From contig AVPN01000300.1 of NCBI GenBank assembly GCA_000695325.1, forward strand, positions 1 through 61,796: 61,796 bases of DNA. The letters are read 5' to 3'. Shown here one piece after another: positions 39,586-50,941 of this stretch. A program made the translations under genes and the position numbers. How positions within the stretch are numbered: the stretch's first letter is position 1; each line of letters starts with the position of its first letter. The notes under the pieces are model-generated. The model worked only from the letters and a program-made list of their open reading frames with translations, did no database searches and was not told where the DNA came from. Source of the stretch: Pleurobrachia bachei. Lineage: Eukaryota; Ctenophora; Tentaculata; Cydippida; Pleurobrachiidae.

Positions 39586-40008
39586 ATGAATATTAGTGAA
39601 GAGAACGTAGCACGCTGTCTAGAAGTCCTAACGCACAACACCAACGTAACAACACTCTTCCCTCACTTCCCCTCACCCTCAGCCGCCATCCTCGCCCTTT
39701 CTGAGGTCTCTAAACACCTCGATACGTCACCTAATGATGAGTCAGTGTTGTTAAAACACCACGGGGAGCTAGTGAGAGAGATAAGGGAAGCCAGGGAGGA
39801 GTCCAGGGGCTCCCTGCGTGATGTGGACTGGCAGACTAGGTTGTTACTGGATAGCAACAGGATGTCAAATCTAAATGAGAGTTTGGTGACGCTATCCTTT
39901 GCAATCGGAAAGAAGGATGTGATGTGCGAGATGAATGAGGAGGAGTTGGAGGGTTTGATAGGACAATTGGAGAGTGCACGAGACAAAATGGTTGCTGCGC
40001 CAAGTTAG
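39586..40008 (+). CDS. COMM-domain-like protein
   Basis: A 140-residue single-exon frame. The C-terminal half, RDVDWQTRLLLDSNRMSNL followed by ESLVTLSFAIGKKD and MNEEELEGLIGQLESARDKM, has the layout of a COMM domain: a Trp-containing first strand, three strands, and a final helix with a Leu-rich LxxLxxA pattern. The N-terminal part is helical. COMMD proteins form the COMMD/CCDC22/CCDC93 complex used in endosomal recycling. The length is short for most members, so an upstream exon may be missing; a CTGCAG directly before the ATG could be a splice acceptor. The subtype cannot be told. Confidence 0.55.
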   Translation: MNISEENVARCLEVLTHNTNVTTLFPHFPSPSAAILALSEVSKHLDTSPNDESVLLKHHGELVREIREAREESRGSLRDVDWQTRLLLDSNRMSNLNESLVTLSFAIGKKDVMCEMNEEELEGLIGQLESARDKMVAAPS

Positions 40009-41122
40009 CACATGTTCCCCACCCAAATACTCTGGTTAGAGTTTGGATAGGTCTGTGTGGTAAATGGGATGTGTATATATGTAGGCGTTAATTGGACATT
40101 CCTGACATGGGAGAAATCAGCGGCTGGAACGCATTCTCCTAGAATGAGCGCGGGAATTGCGAGAAAATGGGCAGTTCATTCTTCTGTGTGTGTTAATGTG
40201 TATAATAATGCCCCTTATGTGTGACTTTGTAGTAATGTGATACATTTGGCTTCGAAGCAGCTGTTGTTGCACTCAACTAAAACTCTCGTGTGTAGAACAA
40301 AGAGAGTGAAAGGAGTTTTTGGGAGATAAGAGTAAAGAAGAGATTTTGAGAGAGTAGAGTTAAAGGGAGTTAAGATTAAGCAGATCGAGATTAATAAGAT
40401 TTATTTATTCCAAGATTTAGAGAGATTCTCGAAGATTTAAAGGATACTGTCAAAAATCAAATAGGGACAGATACAGAGAGCGAGGGATATACGCAGAGGG
40501 AAAAGGGAAAGGGAGTAGTGACAGACAAGAGATTGAGAGGGAGAGAGAGAAAATGAGAAAGCAATTTAAACCGCTCCTCTAATCATCCCTCTTTATAAAG
40601 GATGACTTAAAGACATAGTGTTTTATGTCTAACGACAGTAAGGGGCACTACCCTCTCTTTCTTGGGGGACAATCAACTGATCCACTGGTAAGCATCCACC
40701 CCCCCCCCTGATAACCAAATTACTTCTACCTTGCTGGTACGCTAAAACGTACCTTACTACCGCGTTAACACCCCCCTCCCCGTCTGGTGTTGAGCTGGTG
40801 TTCAGTATTTTAACCCTCGCCCTGTAACTGGCAAATCAATTACATCCGTTTAGATTTGATTTTTTTTTCTGACAGTTCACAAGTTCCCAGAAAGCACTGC
40901 ACAACTATTTAACTAAAATTATGTTCCGTTTCGATCTGGCTTATAATCTCTCCCACTATATTCTTTCTCACTCTCTCCCGGCTCCTCCCCCCTTCCCATT
41001 TTATCTCCCCAATCACTCCCACTCTCTCATTATCTCTCCCCTCACTCACTCTCCCCTGACTTTCTCTTGACCCTGCCTACCTCTAACTCAACTCCTCCAA
41101 ATTCTAATCCCCCTACCAGACA
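40009..41122. other. Intergenic region upstream of heat shock factor
   Basis: No gene is recognised. The first half is purine-rich (AGAGAGTTAAAG-type), the second pyrimidine-rich with CTCTCCC runs just before the heat shock factor start, which is where a promoter would lie. I see no convincing TATA box. Confidence 0.4.
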
Positions 41123-44100
41123 ATGAGAGCGAAGAGGGCAGTAACGGCCCCTACTATAAAGGTGGAACAATACCCGCATTCCCCGGTTATATCTCCCAGC
41201 GGCAATATCTCCCAATTCCTCGCTAAACTGTGGAGATTGGTGAATGATGAGGGTACTGATCATAAGATATCCTGGACATCGGTGAGTTTAGCATATGGTT
41301 TAGTAACATTTTAAAAACTGGGTGATACTTTTTTCTGTCGCAGTTGAAATTTCATGCGAAATATAAAACGGAACTTCTTTATTTTATTACCGCCTCCTCG
41401 GTCCATCTAGGGAGATGCCTACAGCCTTTTATTCAATGTACCTCAATTATGAACCTCAATTTACGGTCGTATTAGGGGTACGATATATGTTGAGTACACT
41501 ATCTTTCTTTCCTTTTACTTACTCGTTCTTTCTATCTCTATCTTTCTGTCTTTCTCTATATCTTCATCTCTTTGCCTTGTCTAGTCTCTCCTTTCCGTTT
41601 CGCCTACACGCCAAATATCCTACAAAATAGAGAGAGATAGAGATAGAGAGATGGAAAGAGAGGGATAGATATGGACTAGAGAGATGGAGATAGAATGGAG
41701 ATAGAATGAGAGAGTGAGAGAGATATGTAGAGAAAAGGGGGACACTCACAACAGTGTTACTGCCAAAAATTATTCAATTTCAACACTCTCATCCGGTCTG
41801 AGCCCGCCGGTCTCACTTCGATTTAATATGCAGGGGGATATGTGCATAACGTGCATGTGTCTAACAGTGTGTAATTTATATACAGCAACTTTTTGCTGTC
41901 ACCCATGATGTAGGTGATTACTACTTTTTGGGAGTTAAAGTTACGGGAAAAACATAATCACAGAGTTAAAACTTTAACGATTTGTTGATCTTTACGATAA
42001 CACGTACCGTCGACATATTTCATCCCGCCTTGCACAATGTTGATTTAACAACACTAGGGGGAGTCTCCTTTAATTTTTAAGTTTCCACTAACCCCCGCAC
42101 CCTCCCTCCAAACAGGACGGAAGAAGTTTCGTTGTCAAAGATCAGGCGACTTTTTCCATCGAGCTCCTGCCCCGATACTTCAAGCACCATAATTTCAGCA
42201 GTTTTGTCCGACAACTCAACATGTGTAAGTATACCCCCTGTATATGTTTCCGGTCTACTACTTGTTGACCTGCTAACCAGCCAGCCGGTGACAGTGTGAT
42301 CAATTGAGCGGGACAAATATGCAAGGTTCCCAACGGCGACTAGCAAATCTTCGCGCCGCGCGCGTATAACCACACAACTGACAACGGATGGGTATGCGCG
42401 GCTTTCACAACCACACCGGTTCACCGTGCACTGCGTCTCACCATGTGGTTTCCGGGTGGTTCACCTCACGATCTAACCACTTCCCCTCAGATGGTTTCCG
42501 TAAGGTGGTTAACACGGAGCAGGGTGGTCTACGGTGTACTAAAGATGACTACCAGTTTGAAAATAAACATTTTGTTAGAGACAGACCTGATTTACTCGAA
42601 CTTGTAAAGAGAAAGGTAACCTCTACATTTCTTCCTAAGTTTTTCTACTAATAACAAAGATAATCTATCCCCACAACTTCTCAAATGTAACATTATCTCC
42701 CTCAGCCCTCCGCTAGTTCTAACCCGATACACAGTGTAAAGGAGGTGGATGAAGCTGTAGCCCACTCTATCAAAAAGTTGCTACAGGAAGTGCACACTCT
42801 GAGAAAAGACAACGAGAGAGTGAAGAATAGCTATGAATCCCTCAAAAAGTGAGCAGGATTTCGGTTGCCTTATTCGAACAAAACAATATTTAAGACTCCT
42901 ACTAGGATGTTTCCCCGTCTCATCTCAAACCCACCTTCTAGGGAGCACGAAAAGATATACCAGGAACTGGAGAAGACAAATGAGAAGAGTCACACAAATA
43001 CGAAGGCCATTCAGAAGATTGGAAAGTATTTGTGGAGATTGGAGAGCTTCTACGGTAACAGGTGGGTTTGTTTGTTACTAACTTTTTGTTTTTTGTTTGT
43101 TTGTTTTAGTGCTACATTTGCAGTGATTAGATTAGATAGCAATTAGATAGCAATGGTAGAAAACTTTCCTAATAAAATTACCCCACCCCACAGTTTAGAG
43201 GGTCAACGGACGATGATGTTAGAGAACGGAGAGAGAACTAGGCAGCCGTTTCAGGAGATGATCGAGCCATCTGCGAGCACCCCCTCGACCTCGACATGGA
43301 ATCACAATCGTAGTCCCGGCAAGATCGCGGAAAAGGTGAACAAAGCGAGTAGCGACCTCCAGCTTATTCACAACTTCATCTCCCAGAACATGGGCCCTGA
43401 TGAGGTACTCTCTCTATCTTTCTTTATTTATCTTTATCTCTCTTTATCTCCCTGGCCCTCCCTCCCCCTTCTCTCCACACATTATCCTACCAAACTCAAC
43501 CTCTTCCAGATGTTTGAATCAGACTACATCTCGCCGGCTGTATCTCCTGGGCCCTCGTACAACGGCAGTACAGCGGGTACCAGTGGCATGTATAATGGCT
43601 CACAACCTGCCTCCCCCACTCCCTCCAACTACAACAGTGTACATGTTGAACAGGTGAGTCCCTTAGATAGTGTGCGACTAGAAATCAGGAAATACTGTTC
43701 CCTGATTGGCTGATAATCAGTCACGTTCTGATTGGTTGTTTACTTGTTTCGGTCGGTTCCTGGTATTTTGCCTGGTGACTAATATAACACCCTCTCCCTT
43801 TGTTTCAGTACCAAGAGGAGAGTGTCCCGCCTGATATGAGTATGGCATCCCCCAGTTATATCCAGCATCCTCCCTCCCCCAGTCACCAGCAGAGGGCCAT
43901 ATCTCCCGCACACATGTCCCCTGCCCACATGTCTCCCGCACACATGTCTCCAGCCCACATGTCTCCCGCACATATGTCTCCCGCACATATGTCACCCGTC
44001 AGGTAGGATTTGTTTCTTGTTTGTGTCTTGCTACGTTCTGTACGATGTATAAAATGTATTAGTATCGAACGGATCTATTGTTTTCTATAGCTAGAAATAC

Positions 44101-47100
44101 AGTAGTTACAAATAGTTTTCAATAGCTACAAATCCCTCTCTCAGGAGTCCCGTACAGCAAGTATCACAGCCGGTATCTCCGACATGCAGTTCTGCCCATA
44201 CCTCCCCTCACGTATCCCCTTATGTGTCTCCCCACATCTCGCCCTATGTATCCCCTCACCTGTCCCCATCGAGACGCAGCCCCTCGCCCAGCAATACCTC
44301 CTACGCACAGGTTAGTGTTGAGAGAAGATAGAGAGAAAGAAGATAGAGATAGAGATAGATTTTGATTCAACTTATAAGGACCTCCAAAAACCTCAAAATA
44401 AAATAGAAACTGTCTCTGAAAGTGCGATTAACTGTTTTCATCTCTTCACGCAGATGAGCTACGCGGCACCTCCACAGATGTTTTGCCAGGTCTGGCCTTG
44501 TTTAAAGTTCTTTGTGCCCCCTTCACACACTTCATTGTTTTTCTAATTCTCACACCGTACCCACACCGTTTGATATGCTCTGCATTGTCCGAATGGGGGG
44601 GGGCCGGCTGAAGTTGAAGTTTCCTACCCCTTCCAGTTTTTGAAGTTTTTGAAAAAAACTTCAAAAACCTCAAAAACTTCAAAAGTATTGATAATTCACT
44701 ATTTGCGCTTTTAAAACAACTTTTTGAGATTTTTACAGAGCATAAACATATTAAACATGTTAATACATACCCGTACATATCATACAGCACAAATTTTACG
44801 ACAAAATTGACTTCAAAAATTGACTTCAAAAATTGACTTCAAAATTCCCAAAAAATTGTTTCCTCAGAAAGTGATTCTAAACGCTTCGATTACTTGGATT
44901 AGTGCTCTCCATGGATTTTTATAGAAAAAAGTTTCCTGAAAATTTCGTAACTCAAATCATACTGCAAAAATGACTTAGAAAATTTTTCGATTTTGTTTTT
45001 CGTAATTTTCGATTTATTTTCCACTTAAACCATACAAACCACCAAAGAAACACCTAATTGAACGAAATCAAACCGAAATTTCGATCATTTCCTGGTTTAT
45101 AGGTTTTTGAAGTTTTTGAAGTTTTTGAATTTTCCTACCCTTTCCAGTTTTTGAAGTTTTTGAAGTCGACTTCAAAAACTTCAAAAACTGGAAAGGGTAG
45201 GAAAATTCAAAAACTTCAAAAACTTCAAAAACCTATAAACCAGGAAATGATCGAAATTTCGGTTTGATTTCGTTCAATTAGGTGTTTCTTTGATGGTTTG
45301 TATGGTTTAAGTGGAAAATAAATCGAAAAATACGAAATTTTTGAAAACAAAATCGAAAAATTTTCTAAGTCATTTTTGCAGTATGAGTGGAGTTTCGAAA
45401 TTTTCAGGAAACTTGTTTTTATAAAAATTCATGGAGAGCACTAATCCAAGTNNNNNNNNNNNNNNNNNNNNNNNNNNNNNNNNNNNNNNNNNNNNNNNNN
45501 NNNNNNNNNNNNNNNNNNNNNNNNNNNNNNNNNNNNNNNNNNNNNNNNNNNNNNNNNNNNNNNNNNNNNNNNNNNNNNNNNNNNNNNNNNNNNNNNNNNN
45601 NNNNNNNNNNNNNNNNNNNNNNNNNNNNNNNNNNNNNNNNNNNNNNNNNNNNNNNNNNNNNNNNNNNNNNNNNNNNNNNNNNNNNNNNNNNNNNNNNNNN
45701 NNNNNNNNNNNNNNNNNNNNNNNNNNNNNNNNNNNNNNNNNNNNNNNNNNNNNNNNNNNNNNNNNNNNNNNNNNNNNNNNNNNNNNNNNNNNNNNNNNNN
45801 NNNNNNNNNNNNNNNNNNNNNNNNNNNNNNNNNNNNNNNNNNNNNNNNNNNNNNNNNNNNNNNNNNNNNNNNNNNNNNNNNNNNNNNNNNNNNNNNNNNN
45901 NNNNNNNNNNNNNNNNNNNNNNNNNNNNNNNNNNNNNNNNNNNNNNNNNNNNNNNNNNNNNNNNNNNNNNNNNNNNNNNNNNNNNNNNNNNNNNNNNNNN
46001 NNNNNNNNNNNNNNNNNNNNNNNNNNNNNNNNNNNNNNNNNNNNNNNNNNNNNNNNNNNNNNNNNNNNNNNNNNNNNNNNNNNNNNNNNNNNNNNNNNNN
46101 NNNNNNNNNNNNNNNNNNNNNNNNNNNNNNNNNNNNNNNNNNNNNNNNNNNNNNNNNNNNNNNNNNNNNNATGTCACAGTGGTCATCCGACATAATTGTC
46201 ACCTCGCGACTCCATCCACGATTCAATCCACGATTCAGAATGAGGCGCGCTTCGTAGTGAGAGCGCGATAGGCAAATGGTGTCGCCCTTCAACTCCTCTC
46301 TCCCCTTTAGTCTTTACGTCTCTCTCACTTTGAATGCGCGCCTCATTCTGAATCGTGGATTGAATCGTGGATGGAGTCGCGAGGTGACAATTATGTCGGA
46401 TGACCACTGTTATATTTCACTTTCGTACGTCTCTGATCATTTTCTTGTTTCTCTTAAAAAAAACCAAGATTTATCTCCGTCCCCCCGCTAACAGCCCTCT
46501 TCACTCCCCAGAACCAGCAGAGGTCCCCCGTGCAGTCTCCATATAACTACGGTGGTCAAGCGTCTGGCGGGCCAGTTAGTCCCTACTCCAGCCCCAGCAA
46601 GGCCAAACGGTTCCCGGCGCAATCCGTCAAATGTGAACAAGGTGAGAACACACTTTTTATCAAGTCACAAACATTCAGTTTGTATCAAGTCTCAACAGGT
46701 ATAATTACAGGTATAAGTTATTATTAATAACATGTATAATTGCCTAATTACCCAGAATTAGAGTTACATAAAACATCACTGAGAATGTCATGGTGGAAGT
46801 GGTCGGGATGGTGCTTCCTTTTCTTTTTAGATATCAGCACTGTGGGGTCTATCATGTTGATGTAGGGCTGGGTTTCATTCTTGGGGATCATAGGAACAAT
46901 CCTGTGGGCTCGCTTGGATCTTCTGTACTCTCTGATTGATCCACGGATTGATCTAAAGAAGAGATTGTAAGATATTGATCTAGAGAAGATTAAAGAAGAA
47001 ATTAGAAGATATCGATCTAAAGAAAAGAGGTATTAGTTACTGGATATATCAGTAATGCGATGTAACAATTAAACTTACTTGTACGCGTGACTGACTGCAA

Positions 47101-50100
47101 TTATGTTAGCGTATATAAACACGTAAGCCAGTATTATCATGAAGATGATAAGGACGTTATCGGGCCCGTGGCAGTGGGACAGGGCGGGCCAGCCGGAAGG
47201 GAGGATCTTCAAACACGCCACATCCCAACCCCACTCATAGTAACTCCCGTTACATTCAAACCTGTAACGAATTGTGGGAATATAGAGCTATAAATCTTGT
47301 ATGCGGGTCGCCAAAAAAAAACAATGATTCGTGGATCAGGTTTTAACCTATGAGTGATAGCCCCCTCCCATATTTGATCAAGATAATACCTTTCACCAGT
47401 TTCCAACTCCCAACTAGGAAACCTCTCTACAGTCCAAAACTCCTCCCAATCGATATGCTCGCTCTCATTCACCCTATGTTTACTCCAATGGGCTAACAAC
47501 AAATGTCCCGCATCCGCCTCAATCACACCCCTCCTTCTTAAACACCACCACTCCATGTGATTGGTTACTATAGCACCACTCTGAGGGAAGGGGACCCGGG
47601 AGGGGGTGGTAGCTATCCGCACCACGGTGTGCTTGTGGTACGGGTCCAGGTGACACTCCCACATGTGGTCCTGTGGAAGGAATAGCTGTGAGTTAGGAAC
47701 CGACCGAGACAAGTAAACAACCAATCAGAACTCGTTATTTAGCTCACGTGACTGGTTATCATCCAGTCAGGGACCAGTATTTACTATTTCCTGATTCGGT
47801 CGGTTCCTGCTGTGAGTGGTGGTAGCCCTGAGTCAACAAACAAAACCCTCTACCCACCCTCTCACATCCTTGGTAATGAAATTTCCCCTCTGCAATATTA
47901 GGGGTGACTTCGTAACCCTCTCACATCCCCGGTGAGGCCGCACAACCACACTCACCTGGAAGGAGTACTTGATGGTGTGGTGACAGGAGTTCATCTTGAT
48001 ACGGGTGTACGGGTCTACCCAGGAGAAAGTGTGACAGGGACCTGTTGGGTCCTCCATGTGGCTAGCAATGTGGCCCTCTAGTAGTTGCTCCTGAGAGATG
48101 AGTGCTATCTCAGAGGTTTTGAGATGAACCATGTTTACGAAAAACGGCTCAATTGATATTGTGAATATGGCTTGCCTAGTTCGACCCTCTTTCCGAGCGC
48201 TCCGGAGGATTAAAACATAACCCCCCCCCAACATGTACTTGACACCTACCCTTGGTACAGATAGATCAGCTGTGCTGACTGCATGAGCGGGTGTGAGGTC
48301 AGGGGTGACGTTGAATCCATCACAATACAGGTCTATTGTGTCATTCGGTTTCATAACTATGACGTAGTAGGGCAGTGTCTGAAGAAAATAGGAATGTATC
48401 AGAAGAAGAATAAAGTGAGACAGAATAAGTCGCATGATAATAATCTGTAAACATGATATCTCCTTCCGGCTTGGTTTTTACAGATTAAAAAGTGAGAATC
48501 ACGGAAATAATAAAACGATTAATATGTCGTGATTACTGTTTTAATAGCCCAACTGTTCATTTCGAAAAATCAGATACAAACACATTAATGTGCTGCACTG
48601 TATATGAGTTACTCCAACCCTCCAGTTTCAATGCTTGTTTAACGAGCATTGAAACTGGAGGGTTGGAGTAACTCATATACAGTGCAGCACATTAATGTGT
48701 TTGTATCTGATTTTTCGAAATGAACAGTTGGGCTATTAAAGGGTAGATTTTTTGGAGTAAGTGATCGATCAATATGTGTGCTTGAAATAAACATTTTATT
48801 TTAGATGTCGAAACATTGAAATATCAATAGTAGTCTAGAAAAGTTTGTCTAGAATTGATACAGTTATCATTATCAACATCTTTTCAAACAGATTTTAATT
48901 TACTATTTCCTTCAATTCAGGGAGGGTGAAATTAGTTGTTTCGAGGGAGTGGGCAGCATGGTGTCAAGTGATTCTCAGTCCCAACAAGAGCAGAACACTA
49001 ACCTGGCTGATATTATTAACTTTATGGAATTCGTACAAACTACCTCCACGGTATGAGTTACATTAGGGTTGCTAGGGGGTTACTAGGGGGTTACTAGGGG
49101 TTGCTAGGGGGTAACTAGGGGGTTGCTAGGGGGTTACTAGGGGGTTACTTTGGGGTTACTAAGGGGTTGCTATAGGACTCTCAGTCCCAACAAGAACAGA
49201 ACACTAACCTGGCTGATATTGTTAACTTCATGGAATTCGTACAAACTACCTCCACGGTACATGAGTAGTAGTAGGGTTGCTAGGGGGTTACTAGGGGGGT
49301 TACTTTGGGGTTGCTAGGGGTTGCCGGTTGCTATAGGACTCTCAGTCCCAACAAGAACAGAACACTAACCTGGCTGATATTGTTAACTTTATGGAATTCG
49401 TACAAACTACCTCCAGGGTACATAAGTATTATAAGGGGTTATTTAGGGTTGCTAGGGGGTTGCTATAATAAAGTTAGCTGCTATGGTGCAATTGTTCCGA
49501 TCCCCGTTGTTCGCCTAAAATGTCCTCCATTCGCAAATCGATCCGCCTGAATGCAGCTGGTATCATTATAATATCTCCTCCCATTATCACAGATCGTGTT
49601 GGTGAGGTAGGACGGGTTATACCATTATAACCCCAAAATATCCGTCCCATTATTTCAGAGTGTCAGTGAGGTAGGACAGGGTGTTGCCATGAATTACTAC
49701 AACGTTGCAGTAGCCGCGATGGAATGGGGTAACACTGTAGTCGCCCAAGAGAATATGGCACGTGCAATCGGAGCTCTGGAGAGCAGTCGGAGGAAGAAAC
49801 GAGCAGGTAATGATCTGTCAAATTAGTATTTTTTCAATTTTCATGATAATGTAGTATTATGCACAATGCTTCAGGGACTTCAGGGTGAAGTCCCTGAAGC
49901 ATTGTGCATAATACTACATTATCATGATATGTGAGCTCTGCATGGATAACTGTGTCCTGTTTAATACGCCTTACTGTTCAGAAAGCAAGAACCCTGTCTA
50001 AACACAAGGATTGTTGCTGTTCGAGATATCCGATATAAACATAGTGCTAATACATCAGTACTGGAGGGTTGGAGTAACTCATATACAGTGCAGCACATTA

Positions 50101-50941
50101 ATGTGTTTGTATCTGATTTTTCGAAATGAACAGTTGGGCTATTAAACAGTAATCACGACATATTAATTGATTTGGTATTTTCTGCAATTATAAACTATAA
50201 AGTTATTACCCGACTACTATTTTATAGTCTAGTGGAAACCTGCATCGAACGTGGAATAAAAAAAGGTAAAAGCAATCTCTTCACCAAAAAATCATAAAAA
50301 ATACCCTATGTGGGTGAAGTCCCTGCAGCATTGTGCATAATACTACATTATCATAATAATAAAACGAGTATGAAATACCTCATGTTGATCATACTTGAGC
50401 ATGTTGTTGAACCTGGTAAAGGGATCTCCCTCATAACTGACATACAGTGGCACAAGTAGTAGGGTTAGGAAAACACAAAACATGTTGAGAGTCTATGAAC
50501 ACACACCACATATGTGCCTCAACATACAAAAACATACACTAGATTATATTATTGACCGCTGCTACTAGCTACTGTGTGTGTCTAGTGGTGGGGATTCCCT
50601 GTTTTTCTATTCCTTATCCCAAATGGGGAGGGGGTGCCCTTCCGGGGACAGAAGTGCAATCACAAGCTGAGTCTCACTTTCTAATCCCATATCTTTACCC
50701 GCGGCTTCCCCGCCCGTTTTACTACTATTTACTACTTACTAACCCCCATCTCTCTCTCTCCCTCTCCACTATGCACTATTTACTAATCCCCATTTCTCTG
50801 TCAGGTGCGTTCGGTATGGACATGCCAGTGGTCAAGAAACAGAAGCTAAGTGCGTACAGCCAGGATATTCGCTGGGAAGAAGAGGAGGATGAGGAGGAGG
50901 AAAACGTATCAATTGATCCATCCTCTTTCTTCTCAAAATGA
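41123..50941 (+). CDS. HSF: Heat shock transcription factor
   Basis: Exons: 41123-41281, 42116-42224, 42491-42615, 42706-42848, 42942-43061, 43194-43404, 43510-43653, 43809-44002, 44145-44310, 44454-44489, 46512-46641, 48921-49050, 49659-49806 and 50805-50941. The first three give the complete winged-helix DNA-binding domain: [11 protein letters not shown], then [20 protein letters not shown] and [17 protein letters not shown]. The next two encode the HR-A/B coiled coil that trimerises the factor. A Ser/Pro-rich region follows, with short SPAHM repeats and a [14 protein letters not shown] basic stretch. The C-terminus is acidic, ending [11 protein letters not shown]. HSFs bind nGAAn arrays and activate chaperone genes on heat stress. 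The phase between exons 46512 and 48921 does not match, and an assembly gap interrupts the gene, so one or more exons are missing. Confidence 0.88.
43685..43767. mobile_element. Short TIR element copy 2, in an HSF intron
   Basis: Ends TCGGTCGGTTCCT and shares the interior CAGTCACGTTCTGATTGGTT with the copies at 943-1041 and 47695-47808. The left terminal repeat is missing, so this copy is truncated. Confidence 0.6.
44894..45451. repeat. Perfect-centre palindrome adjoining the assembly gap
   Basis: The sequence is symmetric about 45167/45168 (GAAGTC|GACTTC), with no spacer and nearly identical arms of about 280 bp. The right arm runs into the N gap, so the true arms may be longer. The arms carry tandem TTTTTGAAG motifs, which also occur in inverted form around 44635-44685. 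Located in an HSF intron. Confidence 0.9.
45452..46170. other. Assembly gap (719 N)
   Basis: Unknown bases. Palindromic DNA lies on both sides, the usual reason for such a gap. Confidence 1.
46176..46410. repeat. 75-bp inverted repeat next to the gap
   Basis: Arms 46176-46250 and 46336-46410 are reverse complements, separated by an 85-bp spacer. Each arm contains two direct copies of ATCCACGATTCA. Probably a foldback element in the HSF intron. Confidence 0.85.
46748..50483 (-). CDS. Unrecognised single-pass membrane protein, antisense and interleaved with HSF
   Basis: Minus-strand exons 50483-50379, 48378-47956, 47670-47390, 47261-47079 and 46952-46748 join in matching phases into about 400 residues. 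The first exon is a signal peptide ([17 protein letters not shown]). The extracellular part has scattered cysteines and N-glycosylation sites (NDT, NVT, NES) and aromatic blocks such as [18 protein letters not shown] and [13 protein letters not shown] membrane helix follows ([21 protein letters not shown]), then a basic cytoplasmic tail with [15 protein letters not shown] do not recognise the family. The part of the second exon around 48190-48250 includes a G-run and might be a small retained intron. Exons 2-5 sit inside one HSF intron, while HSF exons 48921 and 49659 sit inside its first intron. Confidence 0.65.
47695..47808. mobile_element. Short TIR element copy 3 (complete)
   Basis: Perfect 13-bp terminal inverted repeats AGGAACCGACCGA and TCGGTCGGTTCCT bound 114 bp. 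It lies in an intron of the antisense membrane-protein gene. This is the most complete of three copies in the window and is in the opposite orientation to the other two. Confidence 0.75.
48540..48740. repeat. 96-bp inverted repeat (foldback)
   Basis: Arms 48540-48635 and 48645-48740 are perfect or near-perfect reverse complements with a 9-base loop. One arm recurs alone at about 50063-50155, extended there by sequence that also flanks the left arm. This suggests a single-arm element that was copied into a foldback. Confidence 0.9.
49176..49419 (+). repeat. Two extra partial copies of an HSF exon
   Basis: The 3' half of the exon at 48921-49050 (ending [19 protein letters not shown]) is repeated at about 49176-49257 and 49336-49419. 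All copies are separated by short direct repeats of the GGTTGCTAGGGGGTTACTAG type. The repeats keep the exon's end with a GT donor-like GGTAC after it but have no good acceptor, so they are probably unused. Confidence 0.75.
49841..49927. repeat. 42-bp inverted repeat (foldback)
   Basis: Arms 49841-49882 and 49886-49927 are perfect reverse complements around a GGG loop. A single arm recurs at 50312-50354. Arms of this size so close together would form a strong hairpin, just after an HSF exon. Confidence 0.9.

Noticed and set aside
45387-46292. Open frames across the N gap
   Set aside because: They consist almost entirely of unknown bases.
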